Source of the DNA: Trinickia caryophylli
GTDB lineage: Bacteria > Pseudomonadota > Gammaproteobacteria > Burkholderiales > Burkholderiaceae
DNA length: 64,000 nucleotides
Assembly (NCBI RefSeq): GCF_034424545.1
Contig: NZ_CP139971.1
Coordinates: 1,116,001-1,180,000, forward strand
Direction: 5' to 3'
A program made the translations under genes and the position numbers. The notes beneath the pieces are model-generated. The model had not been told where the DNA came from and ran no database searches. It saw only the letters and a list, made by a program, of their open reading frames with translations. This document shows, one piece after another, positions 9,644 to 18,511 of the stretch; position 1 is the stretch's first letter; each line of letters opens with the position of its first letter.

Positions 9644-10480
9644 TCATTCGGCGCGCTTGTATGCCTGCAGGCCGGGTTTGATCGATTTCTGGTCGAGAAA
9701 CTGCCGCAGTCCCTCTTCGCGGCCCTTCTCCGGGTCGCGCAGTTGTGCCTGATCGAGCTTCGCGTACAGATAGTCTTCGCTCTGTTCCCAGGTCAGCTCG
9801 CGGCAACGCTTGAAGCCATGTTTAGCGGCGCGCAGCACCACGGGATTCTTCTCGAGCAGCTTCCCGGCCAGCGCAGCCGTCTCGGCACGCAGCCGCTCGC
9901 GCGGAACACTCTTGTTGACGAGGCCCATCGCGGCGGCTTCCGCTCCGGTGAACGTCTCGCCCGTCATGATGTAGTAGAGCGCCTGACGGTGTCCGACCGT
10001 ATCGGCCATTGCCTTGCTCACGAGATTGCCGGGCGGAATGCCCCAATTGATCTCGGAAAGACCGAATACGGCCTCGTCCGCGGCGATGGCGAGATCGCAA
10101 GCCACCAGCGGCGAAAACGCGCCGCCGAAACACCAACCGTTCACCATCGCGATCGTGGGCTTCGAATACATGCGCAACAGCTTCCATTGCCACTGCGATG
10201 CATCCCGGCGAATCTTCTCCTGGAGAATCTCGGGGCCGGCATCGATCTCGCGGAAATACTCCTTCAGGTCCATGCCAGCCGTCCAGGCGTCGCCCGCGCC
10301 CGTCAGCACGAGAACCTTCGCGTCAGCGTCCAGCTCCAGCGTTTCGAGCACCTGGACCATCTCGCTGTTGAGCGTCGGGCTCATCGCGTTGCGCTTGTCG
10401 GGACGATTGAACGTCACCCAGGCGACACCCCCCTCGACCTTGACGTCGACCGTCTTCCAGCGAGCCTCGTAAATTGCCAT
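9644..10480 (-). CDS. ech: Hydroxycinnamoyl-CoA hydratase-lyase (HCHL)
   Basis: 278 residues of the crotonase fold. It hydrates feruloyl-CoA and then cleaves it to vanillin and acetyl-CoA. The residues known to matter in the Pseudomonas enzyme are present at the same numbers: Ser123 (GGAFS), Glu143 (LSEINWG) and Tyr239 (SEDYLYA). Long blocks such as WTAGMDLKEYFRE and PTIAMVNGWCFGG are characteristic of HCHL rather than generic enoyl-CoA hydratases. ATG 10480 has GGAG eight bases upstream; the frame extends eleven residues further without homology. First gene of the minus-strand operon, facing the palindromic operators. Confidence 0.95.
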   Translation of the reverse strand: MAIYEARWKTVDVKVEGGVAWVTFNRPDKRNAMSPTLNSEMVQVLETLELDADAKVLVLTGAGDAWTAGMDLKEYFREIDAGPEILQEKIRRDASQWQWKLLRMYSKPTIAMVNGWCFGGAFSPLVACDLAIAADEAVFGLSEINWGIPPGNLVSKAMADTVGHRQALYYIMTGETFTGAEAAAMGLVNKSVPRERLRAETAALAGKLLEKNPVVLRAAKHGFKRCRELTWEQSEDYLYAKLDQAQLRDPEKGREEGLRQFLDQKSIKPGLQAYKRAE

Positions 10481-10551
10481 GTTCGTCACTCCAGCGCCTC
10501 GCGCGCGTATCAATATGCTTGTGCATTCGAGTCACCCGGTACGCTTATGTA

Positions 10552-10564
10552 TCAGGTAGCCTGA
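10552..10564. promoter_or_regulatory. Palindromic operator 1 (probable MarR site), ech side
   Basis: TCAGG-TAG-CCTGA, inside the longer perfect palindrome TATCAGG-TAG-CCTGATA (10550-10566). About 70 bases upstream of the ech start. It is one of four related copies in this divergent intergenic region. Confidence 0.75.
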
Positions 10565-10578
10565 TATCAAGTCTATTA

Positions 10579-10591
10579 TCAAGGCGCCTGA
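10579..10591. promoter_or_regulatory. Palindromic operator 2 (variant), ech side
   Basis: TCAAG-GCG-CCTGA: the right half matches the consensus and the left half has one change. It is 27 bases centre-to-centre from operator 1, a spacing that allows side-by-side repressor dimers. Confidence 0.6.
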
Positions 10592-10750
10592 TTAACAATC
10601 CTCCAATCCTCGGTGAAAACCCCTACCGCGGCCAGGCCGTGTGCCGCAAACGCCGCGCGGGCGTGGCGTGGCGAGGGCCTTCGCGCCTCGTCATGCGTGA
10701 AGCACGCCCATGCCCTTCGGGTATTCACCAAAGACATTCGCCTTGCACTG

Positions 10751-10763
10751 TCAGGTGCCCTGA
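10751..10763. promoter_or_regulatory. Palindromic operator 3 (probable MarR site), transporter side
   Basis: TCAGG-TGC-CCTGA, perfect half-sites with a different spacer from copies 1 and 4. It is followed by the AT-rich TATTAAA, a possible -10-like stretch. About 140 bases before the transporter start. Confidence 0.7.
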
Positions 10764-10831
10764 TATTAAATGCGCTGCATCGCGACGATCTGCCGCGCGT
10801 CCAGCGGGCGCGCTTTTATTTGCCCACCATG

Positions 10832-10844
10832 TCAGGCTACCTGA
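10832..10844. promoter_or_regulatory. Palindromic operator 4 (probable MarR site), transporter side
   Basis: TCAGG-CTA-CCTGA followed by TATAAG. It lies about 55 bases before the transporter start, close to where the promoter should be. Its right flank (CCTGATATAAG) resembles that of operator 1 (CCTGATATCAAG). Confidence 0.72.
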
Positions 10845-10899
10845 TATAAGGGCCGGCGGAACCGTCTGTCGATATCGATACGACAATCAGGTGACATCC

Positions 10900-12144
10900 A
10901 TGAAATCCACCAAAACTGCACTGGCAGGAGACAGCATGACGGCGCAGCCCGCCGCGAGCACGGGCGCCGTCATGACATTGACCCTTTGTTTCGCCGTCGC
11001 CCTGCTCGAAGGGCTGGATCTGCAATCGGTCGGCGTCGCGGCGCCGCGCATGGCTCGCGAATTCGGCCTTACGGTCGCGCAGATGGGGCTCGCGTTCAGC
11101 GCGGGCACATTTGGCCTGCTGCCGGGCGCCATGTTCGGCGGGCGCCTTGCCGATCACATCGGGCGCAAGCGCGTGCTGATTCTTTCGGCATGCCTGTTCG
11201 GTCTGCTGTCCATCGCTACCGCAATGGTGTCGAGCTTCGGCATGCTCGTGGCGGTGCGCGTGCTGACGGGCATCGGACTCGGCGGCGCGCTGCCGAACCT
11301 CATCGCGCTCTCGTCCGAGGCGGTCTCGCCCAAAGCGCGGACAACCGCGGTGAGCGTGATGTATTGCGGGATTCCGTTCGGCGGCGTGATTGCCTCGATC
11401 ATCGGCATGCTCAGCGTTGGCGATGCGGACTGGCGGCATATCTTCTATGTCGGCGGGGCGGGACCGCTGGTGCTCGTGCCGTTGCTGCTCGCGTTCCTGC
11501 CGGAGTCGGACGCGTTTCGCGAAGCGTCGCATCGCGCGAACGCACAGGTGGCACCCGTGCGCGAAGTGCTGTTCGGATCGGACCGCGGGTTGTCCACGTT
11601 GCAGATCTGGATCAGCTACTTCTGCACGCTGATCGTTCTGTATTTTCTGCTCAACTGGCTGCCGTCGCTGATGGCCGCGCGCGGACTCGCGCGTGCCGAA
11701 GTGGGCATCGTCCAGATCCTCTTCAACATCGGAGCGGGCCTCGGCGCCCTCTTCATCGGCATGTTGATGGACCGGCTGCGGGGCGGTGTGGTCGTAACCG
11801 GAATGTACGTCGGCATCATCGTCTCGCTGGCAGCCTTGTCGATCGCGCCGGGCTTCGGGGCCCTCGTCGTATCGGCATTCTTTGCCGGAATGTTCGTGGT
11901 GGGCGGACAGTCGGTGCTCTATGCGCTCGCCGCGGTCTTCTACCCCACGGCGATGCGCGGCACGGGCGTGGGCGCAGCGGTGGCCGTGGGCCGCATCGGG
12001 TCCGTCGTCGGGCCGCTGGCTGCCGGCCAGTTGCTTGCAATGGGACGCAGCGGGTCCACCGTGATCGGCGCAAGCATTCCGGTCACGTTGATCGCTGCGG
12101 TTGCCGCGCTGCTGTTGATCCGCCGCCCGCGCGCAACCAGTTGA
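10900..12144 (+). CDS. Aromatic acid:H+ symporter (AAHS-family MFS)
   Basis: 414 residues with 12 predicted helices. TM1 carries the AAHS signature around LEGLDLQSVGVAAPRMAREF (acidic residues in TM1 are typical for aromatic-acid symporters) and the motif-A loop reads GGRLADHIGRKRVL. It is closest in style to 3-hydroxyphenylpropionate/hydroxycinnamate carriers (MhpT/HcaK type), so uptake of ferulate or p-coumarate is inferred. The frame is open further upstream, but ATG 10900 has AGGTGA seven bases ahead, just downstream of operator 4. The porin follows after 43 bases. Confidence 0.88.
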   Translation: MKSTKTALAGDSMTAQPAASTGAVMTLTLCFAVALLEGLDLQSVGVAAPRMAREFGLTVAQMGLAFSAGTFGLLPGAMFGGRLADHIGRKRVLILSACLFGLLSIATAMVSSFGMLVAVRVLTGIGLGGALPNLIALSSEAVSPKARTTAVSVMYCGIPFGGVIASIIGMLSVGDADWRHIFYVGGAGPLVLVPLLLAFLPESDAFREASHRANAQVAPVREVLFGSDRGLSTLQIWISYFCTLIVLYFLLNWLPSLMAARGLARAEVGIVQILFNIGAGLGALFIGMLMDRLRGGVVVTGMYVGIIVSLAALSIAPGFGALVVSAFFAGMFVVGGQSVLYALAAVFYPTAMRGTGVGAAVAVGRIGSVVGPLAAGQLLAMGRSGSTVIGASIPVTLIAAVAALLLIRRPRATS

Positions 12145-12187
12145 TTGGCCGCTTCAAACAATTACATACGACATTCGGAGACAGAAA

Positions 12188-13333
12188 ATGCAAGCAGCAA
12201 CCACCCGCCTGGCCCTGTGCGGCGCGCTCTGCGCGCTCACCACGAGCGCATACGCGCAATCGAGCGTCACACTTTACGGCATTGTCGATACAGGTATCGA
12301 ATACGTCTCGCACGCGAATGCCGCTGGCGACCGTGTAATCCGCATGCCTGCCGTGACGGGGGAATTCCCTTCGCGCTGGGGCTTGCGTGGAACGGAGGAT
12401 CTCGGCGGCGGCTATAGCGCGGTCTTCACGCTCGAAAGCGGCTTCAACATGCGCGACGGCAGTTCGGGCCAGGGTGGGCGGTTGTTCGGCCGGCAGGCGT
12501 TCGTCGGCCTCAAGAGCACGACCTATGGCACGCTCGCGTTCGGGCGGCAGTACGCGATGACCTATCTGGCGATACAAGGCGCCGACATCATCGGCCCGGA
12601 TATCTACGGCATGGGATCGCTCGACGCCTATATCCCGAACGCGCGCACCGACAATGCCGTGACCTACCTGGGCAGCTACAAGGGCTTCACGCTGGGCCTG
12701 GGCTATTCGTTCGGGCGCGATTCGGCCGGCACGGGCAACTCGCCGGGCCAGGGCACCTGTGCGGGCTCCGTGCCGGGCCATGCCACGGAATGCCGCGACT
12801 GGTCGGTGATGCTCAAGTACGACTCGCAGTATTTCGGCGTGGCCGCCTCTTACGAAGAGGAGCGCGGCGGCACCAATGCCGCGGCCAATTTCTTCGACGG
12901 CGTGACGCCGACGGTGCTGACCAGTGCCGCCGACAAGGATGCGCGCGCCCACCTCAGCGCCTATGCGCAATATGCGGGGGCGAAGATCGGCGCGGGCTGG
13001 GTCGGGCGCCGGGTGGTGACGCAGTCGCCGGCCGTGCCGGACGTGCGCTCCAACCTGTTCTTCGTCGGCGCCTCCTACCTCGTATTGCCGACGCTTGTCG
13101 TGGACGGCGAGGTCTATCGAATCGTCAACAGCGAACACGACACGCGGGCAACGATGGGCACGTTGCGCACGACCTATTTGCTCAGCAAGCGGTCGTCCGT
13201 ATACGCGCAGGTCGCTTACCTCGCCAATAGCGCGAAGGCGCGCTATGCGGTCAGCGGCGGCGGTAGCGGCACGACGCCGGGTGCGGGCATGGGGCAAACC
13301 GGGGTGATGGTCGGGATCAAGCACATGTTCTAA
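12188..13333 (+). CDS. Gram-negative porin (OmpC-like, Burkholderia type)
   Basis: 381 residues. It has an N-terminal signal peptide ending near TTSAYA-QSS and the porin opening SVTLYGIVDTGIEYVSH. It has the typical alternating beta strands and a terminal GVMVGIKHMF with C-terminal Phe, the outer-membrane insertion signal. The position between the aromatic-acid importer and the secreted esterase suggests a substrate-specific outer-membrane channel for hydroxycinnamates or their esters. Ribosome site GGAG seven bases before the ATG. Co-transcription with the MFS gene is likely (43-base gap). Confidence 0.92.
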   Translation: MQAATTRLALCGALCALTTSAYAQSSVTLYGIVDTGIEYVSHANAAGDRVIRMPAVTGEFPSRWGLRGTEDLGGGYSAVFTLESGFNMRDGSSGQGGRLFGRQAFVGLKSTTYGTLAFGRQYAMTYLAIQGADIIGPDIYGMGSLDAYIPNARTDNAVTYLGSYKGFTLGLGYSFGRDSAGTGNSPGQGTCAGSVPGHATECRDWSVMLKYDSQYFGVAASYEEERGGTNAAANFFDGVTPTVLTSAADKDARAHLSAYAQYAGAKIGAGWVGRRVVTQSPAVPDVRSNLFFVGASYLVLPTLVVDGEVYRIVNSEHDTRATMGTLRTTYLLSKRSSVYAQVAYLANSAKARYAVSGGGSGTTPGAGMGQTGVMVGIKHMF

Positions 13334-13351
13334 GCGAAACGGAGGCGTCGG

Positions 13352-15058
13352 ATGAGGAAGTCTGCGATTGCTGCCTGCGTCTCGGTGACGCTCGCCGGGT
13401 GCGGAGGATCGTCGAACAATGGGGGACCGGCGCCTGCGCAGCTCAGCGCCGCCACACCCGCGGTGCTGATCGGCAACTGTACGACGCTTGCCGCCCAGCT
13501 CGCTTTTGCGAACACGACGTTCGCATCGGTGCAGGATGTGCCGGCGGGAACGTTGACGGTGGCGGGCAAGCCTGTCCCGGAGCACTGCGTGATCGAAGGA
13601 CGGATGAACGAGCGCGTGAGCGCAGTCGACGGCAACACCTACGCCATCGGCTTCGAGATGCGGTTGCCGCTTGCCTGGAATGGACGCTTCTTCTATCAGG
13701 CAAACGGCGGTCTCGACGGCAATGTGGCGACGGCCACGGGCGGCATCGGCGGGGGCGGACCGCTCGACAATGCGCTCGACATGGGTTTTGCGGTCATCAG
13801 CTCGGACGCGGGCCACGCCTCGTCGCAAAACCCGCTCTTCGGCCTCGATCCCCAGGCGCGCATCGATTACGGCTACAACGCCGTAGCCACGCTCACGCCG
13901 ATGGCAAAGCAGGTGATCAAGACCGCGTACGGCAAGGCGCCCGATCGGAGCTACTTCGGCGGCTGCTCGAACGGCGGACGCCATGCGATGGTGGCGGCGG
14001 CCCGATCGTCGGCGGAATATGACGGCATCATCGCGGGCGATCCGGGGTTTCATTTGCCGAAAGCGGCAATCGGCGAGATGTGGGGCGCGCAGCAGTTCGC
14101 CACGGTGGCAACCGCCACGACCTCGAGCGGCTTGCCGGACATCACGACGAGCTTTACCGCGGCCGAGCGGCAACTCCTGGCCTCGCGGATCGTTGCGAAG
14201 TGCGATGCGCTCGACGGTGCGGCCGACGGCATGGTGCAGGACATCAAAGCCTGTCAGGCGAACTTCAGCCTCCCCAACGATGTGCCCACATGCTCGGGCA
14301 CGCGTGACGGCACCTGCCTTACGGCTGCGCAAAAGGCTGCGATCGGCAACGTCTTCTCCGGTGCACGCAATAGCGCGGGCACGGCGCTCTATGCGAGTTT
14401 TCCGTACGACGCAGGTGTGAGCGGCGCAGGCTGGGCGCAGTGGAAGCTGAGCAATTCGATCGCGCTCGACCCGGCCGCCGCCGCGTTCACGTTTACGACG
14501 CCGCCGCAAAGCGCCACGTTGCTGAGCCAGTTGTCCGCCTACGCGTTCAACTTCAGCATGGACACCGACGCACCGAAGATTTTCGCGACGAGCGGTGCTT
14601 ATGCCGAGTCTTCCTGGTCGTTCATGACGCCGCCGGACGAAACCAATCTGAGCGCATTGAAGCAGCGCGGCGCAAAACTGATCGTCTATCACGGCACGAG
14701 CGACCCGGTATTTTCGTCGAACGATACGACCGATTGGTATCAGCGGCTGATGACGGCAAACGGCGGCGATGCGAGCAACTTCGCGCGGTTCTACACGGTG
14801 GCGGGCATGAACCACTGCTCAGGCGGGCCAGCGGCCGACCAGTTCGATATGCTGACCCCGCTGGTGGCCTGGGTGGAGCACGGTCAGGCGCCCGACAAAG
14901 TGATCGCGACGGCCCGCGATTCGAGCAATGCCGTACCGAACAGCGAAGTGCCCGCCGATTGGGGCGCCGGAAGAACGAGGCCGTTGTGCCCTTATCCGAA
15001 AGTTGCGCGGTATCGGAGCGGCGACATCGATTCCGCGTCGAGTTTTTCTTGCAGTTGA
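13352..15058 (+). CDS. Tannase / feruloyl esterase family lipoprotein
   Basis: 568 residues. It has an N-terminal lipoprotein signal with lipobox LAGC (Cys17). The serine nucleophile is Ser206 in GGCSNGGR, with Cys205 next to it, and a second conserved Cys follows the catalytic His in GMNHCSGG. This is the CS-D-HC arrangement of the tannase/feruloyl esterase family; an Asp in TSDPVFSS is the likely acid. The enzyme should release ferulate or gallate from plant esters at the cell surface, feeding the porin and importer encoded just upstream (18-base gap, GGAGG ribosome site). Confidence 0.92.
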   Translation: MRKSAIAACVSVTLAGCGGSSNNGGPAPAQLSAATPAVLIGNCTTLAAQLAFANTTFASVQDVPAGTLTVAGKPVPEHCVIEGRMNERVSAVDGNTYAIGFEMRLPLAWNGRFFYQANGGLDGNVATATGGIGGGGPLDNALDMGFAVISSDAGHASSQNPLFGLDPQARIDYGYNAVATLTPMAKQVIKTAYGKAPDRSYFGGCSNGGRHAMVAAARSSAEYDGIIAGDPGFHLPKAAIGEMWGAQQFATVATATTSSGLPDITTSFTAAERQLLASRIVAKCDALDGAADGMVQDIKACQANFSLPNDVPTCSGTRDGTCLTAAQKAAIGNVFSGARNSAGTALYASFPYDAGVSGAGWAQWKLSNSIALDPAAAAFTFTTPPQSATLLSQLSAYAFNFSMDTDAPKIFATSGAYAESSWSFMTPPDETNLSALKQRGAKLIVYHGTSDPVFSSNDTTDWYQRLMTANGGDASNFARFYTVAGMNHCSGGPAADQFDMLTPLVAWVEHGQAPDKVIATARDSSNAVPNSEVPADWGAGRTRPLCPYPKVARYRSGDIDSASSFSCS

Positions 15059-15206
15059 CCGCAAGAGAACGCCCGAGAATGCGGGGCATCGGCCGGCCAT
15101 CCCCGGTACATCGGGGCATGGCATAGAAAAAACGTCCATTCTTGGTTCTGTTCCCTGCGCCCGCGCGAACGCAGAATGCGAGCATCTCAAGGAGAGGAGG
15201 ACCGTC

Positions 15207-15623
15207 ATGAACGTTCGATCTGCAGTTGCCAAAGCCTGCGCCGCCGTTGCTTTCGTCATCGCACTGCCGGCTGCCGCCGAAGGCGGCGGTGCGACCGTCA
15301 CGCCCAACTTCGAGCATGCCATTCCCAACATTCCCGGCAAATCGGTGACCGCCGTGGTCGTCGATTATGCTCCGGGCGGGGCGTCGCCTTCGCACGAGCA
15401 TGCGAAGTCCGCTTTCATCTATGCCTATGTGGTTTCGGGCGCCATCGAGTCGCAAGTGAACGATGGGCCCAAGCGGATTTATCGCGCCGGCCAGAGCTTT
15501 TTCGAGGAGCCCGGCGCCCTTCACCGTGTGAGCCGCAACGCGAGCAAGACTCGACCCGCGAAGCTGCTCGCGGTGTTCGTGGTCGATACCGACGACAAGG
15601 CGTTGACCACGCCGGTCAAATAG
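15207..15623 (+). CDS. Secreted cupin-domain protein
   Basis: 138 residues. It has a signal peptide (cleavage near LPAAAEGG) and a single cupin barrel: the metal motif lies around PSHEHAKSAFIYAYVVSG, and the second motif is FFEEPGALHRVSRN. Small periplasmic cupins of this kind may bind metals or act as isomerases or oxygenases; the substrate is unknown. A strong AGGAGG ribosome site sits just before ATG 15207. About 150 bases after the esterase gene, it may be the last member of that transcript. Confidence 0.8.
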   Translation: MNVRSAVAKACAAVAFVIALPAAAEGGGATVTPNFEHAIPNIPGKSVTAVVVDYAPGGASPSHEHAKSAFIYAYVVSGAIESQVNDGPKRIYRAGQSFFEEPGALHRVSRNASKTRPAKLLAVFVVDTDDKALTTPVK

Positions 15624-15713
15624 CCTCGAACGTGCGGGCGAACGGGCACGATTCGGCGGGGGAAGCCGCGCGCACTTGATAACATAGCGCCTCGGTGCCA
15701 AGAGGAGCGCGCA

Positions 15714-16190
15714 ATGTCTGCAACGAAAGATCGGGTTATCGATGCGCTTTGGCGCATGGCGCTTCGCCTCGGCTTTCGTCTTGCTCGCGCCCGGTGGCAT
15801 ATTCGGCACCCTCGCCACGAAGGCGCACTGGTCGCCATCTACGTCGGGCGTGCGCTGTTGCTCGTAAAGTCGTCGTACCGAAAGGAGTGGGGCCTCCCGG
15901 GCGGCAGTATCCACCCTGGAGAAACGCCCGATGCAGCGGCGCAGCGCGAAATGGAAGAGGAAATCGGGCTCTCGTCGTATCCGCTGGTACCGGCAGGCAG
16001 CGTCTATGGGATATGGGACGGACGAAAAGACCGCGTGTATTTCTTCGAACTGCATCTCGACGACTTGCCCGAGTTACGGCTCGACAATCGGGAGATCGTG
16101 GCCGTGCATCTGGCATCGCCGGAAGAACTGCGCGGCATCGCGCTGACAGGAGCAGTGGCCGCGTATCTGGGCAGAGATGCCCGCCTTTAG
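15714..16190 (+). CDS. Nudix hydrolase
   Basis: 158 residues. The complete Nudix box begins at GGSIHPGETPD and ends at REMEEEIGL (residues 63-86), with all the Mg2+-binding Glu residues. The N-terminus is basic and amphipathic. It should hydrolyse a nucleoside diphosphate-linked substrate; the specific substrate cannot be told. Ribosome site AGAGGAG before the ATG. Confidence 0.88.
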   Translation: MSATKDRVIDALWRMALRLGFRLARARWHIRHPRHEGALVAIYVGRALLLVKSSYRKEWGLPGGSIHPGETPDAAAQREMEEEIGLSSYPLVPAGSVYGIWDGRKDRVYFFELHLDDLPELRLDNREIVAVHLASPEELRGIALTGAVAAYLGRDARL

Positions 16191-16200
16191 CTGACCACGG

Positions 16201-17610
16201 TTATTTGCCCGCCCACACCACATCGCCGTCCACCGAATAAATCCGGCATCCCGCGTGGCCGGTGGCGCACTGCGCCAACGCGTCGTTGATCGGATCGACG
16301 CCCGATGCTGCCCCCCACGCACCGTCTGGCGCGATCGTAAAGGCCCGCGGCCGGCTCGCCGCAAGATACTGCGCATAGGCGCGCCGCCCATCGGTCCGCA
16401 AATACGGCACTGCGGCAACGTCCCGCAGCGGCGCGAAATCGGTGCGCGGCGGTGCCGATGCCTGGCGCGGCCATACCACCGTGTTGTCGACGGCATAGAG
16501 CCGGCAATACCGCGAAGTCGACCAGCATCGCTGCATCGCCGAGCGCGCGGGATCGAAACCGCCCGACGCCCAGGTGCCGTTCGTACTGCCGATGGCCATC
16601 GCTTTGGGCGCGGGCGCCGCAAGGTAGCCCGCATGAACCGACGCCCGCTCCCGCGCGCTGAGATAGGGGATCGCATCGACATCGTCGATCGTGGCGTACC
16701 CGCTGGCTTTCGGTGCGGGCCGCGGAAGATATTCTGGCCCGACCTCCCGGCTCGGCATGCCGATGCTCGCCAAAAAGGCGTCGGCCTTCGCCATCCACAG
16801 CGGAAGCCCCGCGCCGGATGCCGTCATCGCATGCGCGTCTTTCTGAAACGCGCCATAGTCCACGAGTTGGGCATGGCCGCCCGCCGCCGTATAGCGGCCG
16901 TACATGCCGCGCCATGTCGCGTTGGAAAACGTCTGGTCGTTCTCGCCGTAGAACCAGATCGAAGGCAAGCGGGTACGTGCGCCAAGTTCGCCGGCCGCCG
17001 AAATCAGACTTTCGTCAGGCCGGCTGCAATCGGACTCTTTGACGCCGCCCGCGAAGTTGAGCAGCCCTCTCACGTCCGGGGGATTCGTCGCACCGAACAC
17101 CAGCGTATTCCAGCCTCCCATGCTCTTGCCCACCATGACGATCTGCGAAGCATCGATACCGGGAAGATCTTTCACGTAATCGAGCACCTTGCGGATGTCC
17201 TGCGCGGCATCGGCACCGATGGCAAGCACGTCGCAACCATGGGGAGCGGTATAGCCGTATGAATGCGCATAGCCGCGCATCATCGGTATGGCGATGGCGT
17301 AGCCCCGCGAAAGGAAATACCAGGGAATAAACTGATCGCCCACGCGCGGTGCATTGGCCGGGTCGTGCGAGGCGCCGTGATTGATGAGCGCGAGCGGGAA
17401 AGGGCCACCGCGCGGGGAGTGCGCCGGCATATAGACGGTCACCTCCAGGCTGATCGGCGGCGACGCCTGAACAGGCACGCGAAAGATTCTCTCGTTGAGC
17501 GGCGCCTCGGGTTCGGCACTGCGCTCCGACGGCCATGCAGCGTGCGGCGAAGCGAGGAAAGAAACGAAAAGCCATGGCAAAAACGCAGCCGTCAACTTTA
17601 CGCTTCGCAT
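16201..17610 (-). CDS. Exported alpha/beta-hydrolase with duplicated C-terminal repeat
   Basis: 469 residues from ATG 17610. A signal peptide (LTAAFLPWLFVSFLASPHAA) is followed by a dienelactone-hydrolase/peptidase-like domain with nucleophile motif GKSMGG and the oxyanion region NHGASHD; an Asp/His pair follows (FYGENDQTF, KDAHAM). After residue ~300 come two homologous ~80-residue units (302-388 and 389-469) that share DVxAxPYL, a YLAA-P-A block, a D-A-W or T-W block, a Cys pair and a terminal VD-x-x-VVW. Each unit looks like a small disulfide-bonded domain. An upstream ATG at 17664 is possible but would bury the signal peptide. Confidence 0.75.
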   Translation of the reverse strand: MRSVKLTAAFLPWLFVSFLASPHAAWPSERSAEPEAPLNERIFRVPVQASPPISLEVTVYMPAHSPRGGPFPLALINHGASHDPANAPRVGDQFIPWYFLSRGYAIAIPMMRGYAHSYGYTAPHGCDVLAIGADAAQDIRKVLDYVKDLPGIDASQIVMVGKSMGGWNTLVFGATNPPDVRGLLNFAGGVKESDCSRPDESLISAAGELGARTRLPSIWFYGENDQTFSNATWRGMYGRYTAAGGHAQLVDYGAFQKDAHAMTASGAGLPLWMAKADAFLASIGMPSREVGPEYLPRPAPKASGYATIDDVDAIPYLSARERASVHAGYLAAPAPKAMAIGSTNGTWASGGFDPARSAMQRCWSTSRYCRLYAVDNTVVWPRQASAPPRTDFAPLRDVAAVPYLRTDGRRAYAQYLAASRPRAFTIAPDGAWGAASGVDPINDALAQCATGHAGCRIYSVDGDVVWAGK

Positions 17611-17814
17611 GATCGGATTCGTTTCTCTCGTCAGGAAGATCACCGTGCACCGCGCTCGGCGCATCGCGCCGGCACGCCGTGGTTAACGGCACGGAAAGAG
17701 AAAACCTGAACGGATAGGGGTTGTGCAGCCGCGGCAGGGCAAATGCGGGCGAATCGACGGGGCGCCGAGCGGAGGAAAACTACTCGAGCCCAAGCAGCCA
17801 CGCCGGCCGTTCGC

Positions 17815-18387
17815 TCACTCCCGCTTCGCGGCCTGCGCTCCGAAATCGATCTCCGCGCTCATGACAACGCCTCCCGAGCGGCCCGGTGCGCGTTGATTGC
17901 GCCAATAAAGATTGGTGTGGCTAATGACGGCCGCCGGGGAAGGCGCCCCGTCTTGCGTCCGGTCTTCCGTGGTGTGCGCGTCGCCCACCAGCACTGCGTC
18001 GTAGCCGCGCGCGACGGCTCCATGCAGCGTCGAGCGAATGCACATATCGGTTTGGGCACCCGTGACGATCAATTTGCCGACGCTCAGCCGTGCGAGCACG
18101 TTCTCGAGTTCGGTGTCATCGAATGCGTCGCGATACTTTTTCTCGACAATCGCCTCATCAGGCGCGGGCGACAGTTCCGCCACGATCCGCCACGGCTCGC
18201 TTCCGGCCTGCAAATCTTCGTCGACATGCCGGACCCAAATGACCGGTACGCCAGCGCGGCGCGCCCGCTCGACCAGCATGTCGACGGTATCGAGCACTTC
18301 GTCGCGTCGATACGCGTTCGCAATCACCCCGTTTTGCAAGTCGATTACGACGAGCGCGGTATTAGGACGTTCGACGAACGTAGTCAT
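17815..18387 (-). CDS. Isochorismatase-family cysteine hydrolase
   Basis: 190 residues. The catalytic triad of the family is visible: Asp16 (VVIDLQNG), Lys84 (VEKKYRDAF) and Cys116 (TDMCIRSTLHGA), with the cis-peptide preceding it. Members hydrolyse N-carbamoyl compounds, nicotinamide or isochorismate; this single-domain form is most often an amidohydrolase of unknown substrate. It is cytosolic, with no signal peptide, and divergent from the TehA-like gene. Confidence 0.85.
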   Translation of the reverse strand: MTTFVERPNTALVVIDLQNGVIANAYRRDEVLDTVDMLVERARRAGVPVIWVRHVDEDLQAGSEPWRIVAELSPAPDEAIVEKKYRDAFDDTELENVLARLSVGKLIVTGAQTDMCIRSTLHGAVARGYDAVLVGDAHTTEDRTQDGAPSPAAVISHTNLYWRNQRAPGRSGGVVMSAEIDFGAQAAKRE

Positions 18388-18511
18388 GGTAAATAGCGTT
18401 TGCGCAAAAAACGCATCTTACTCCGTCGCGACCTTGCGCACGGCCGCCCTCGCCTTTACTCTTTCCCGATTTGGCCCGTCCGGGCCGCCTTTTCCCGCGA
18501 ACAATCGGTCA

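Noticed and set aside
12083..14815. 910-codon minus-strand frame across porin and esterase
   Set aside because: Antisense shadow with Arg/His/Ala-rich, unlike-protein composition. The plus-strand genes have signal peptides, motifs and ribosome sites.
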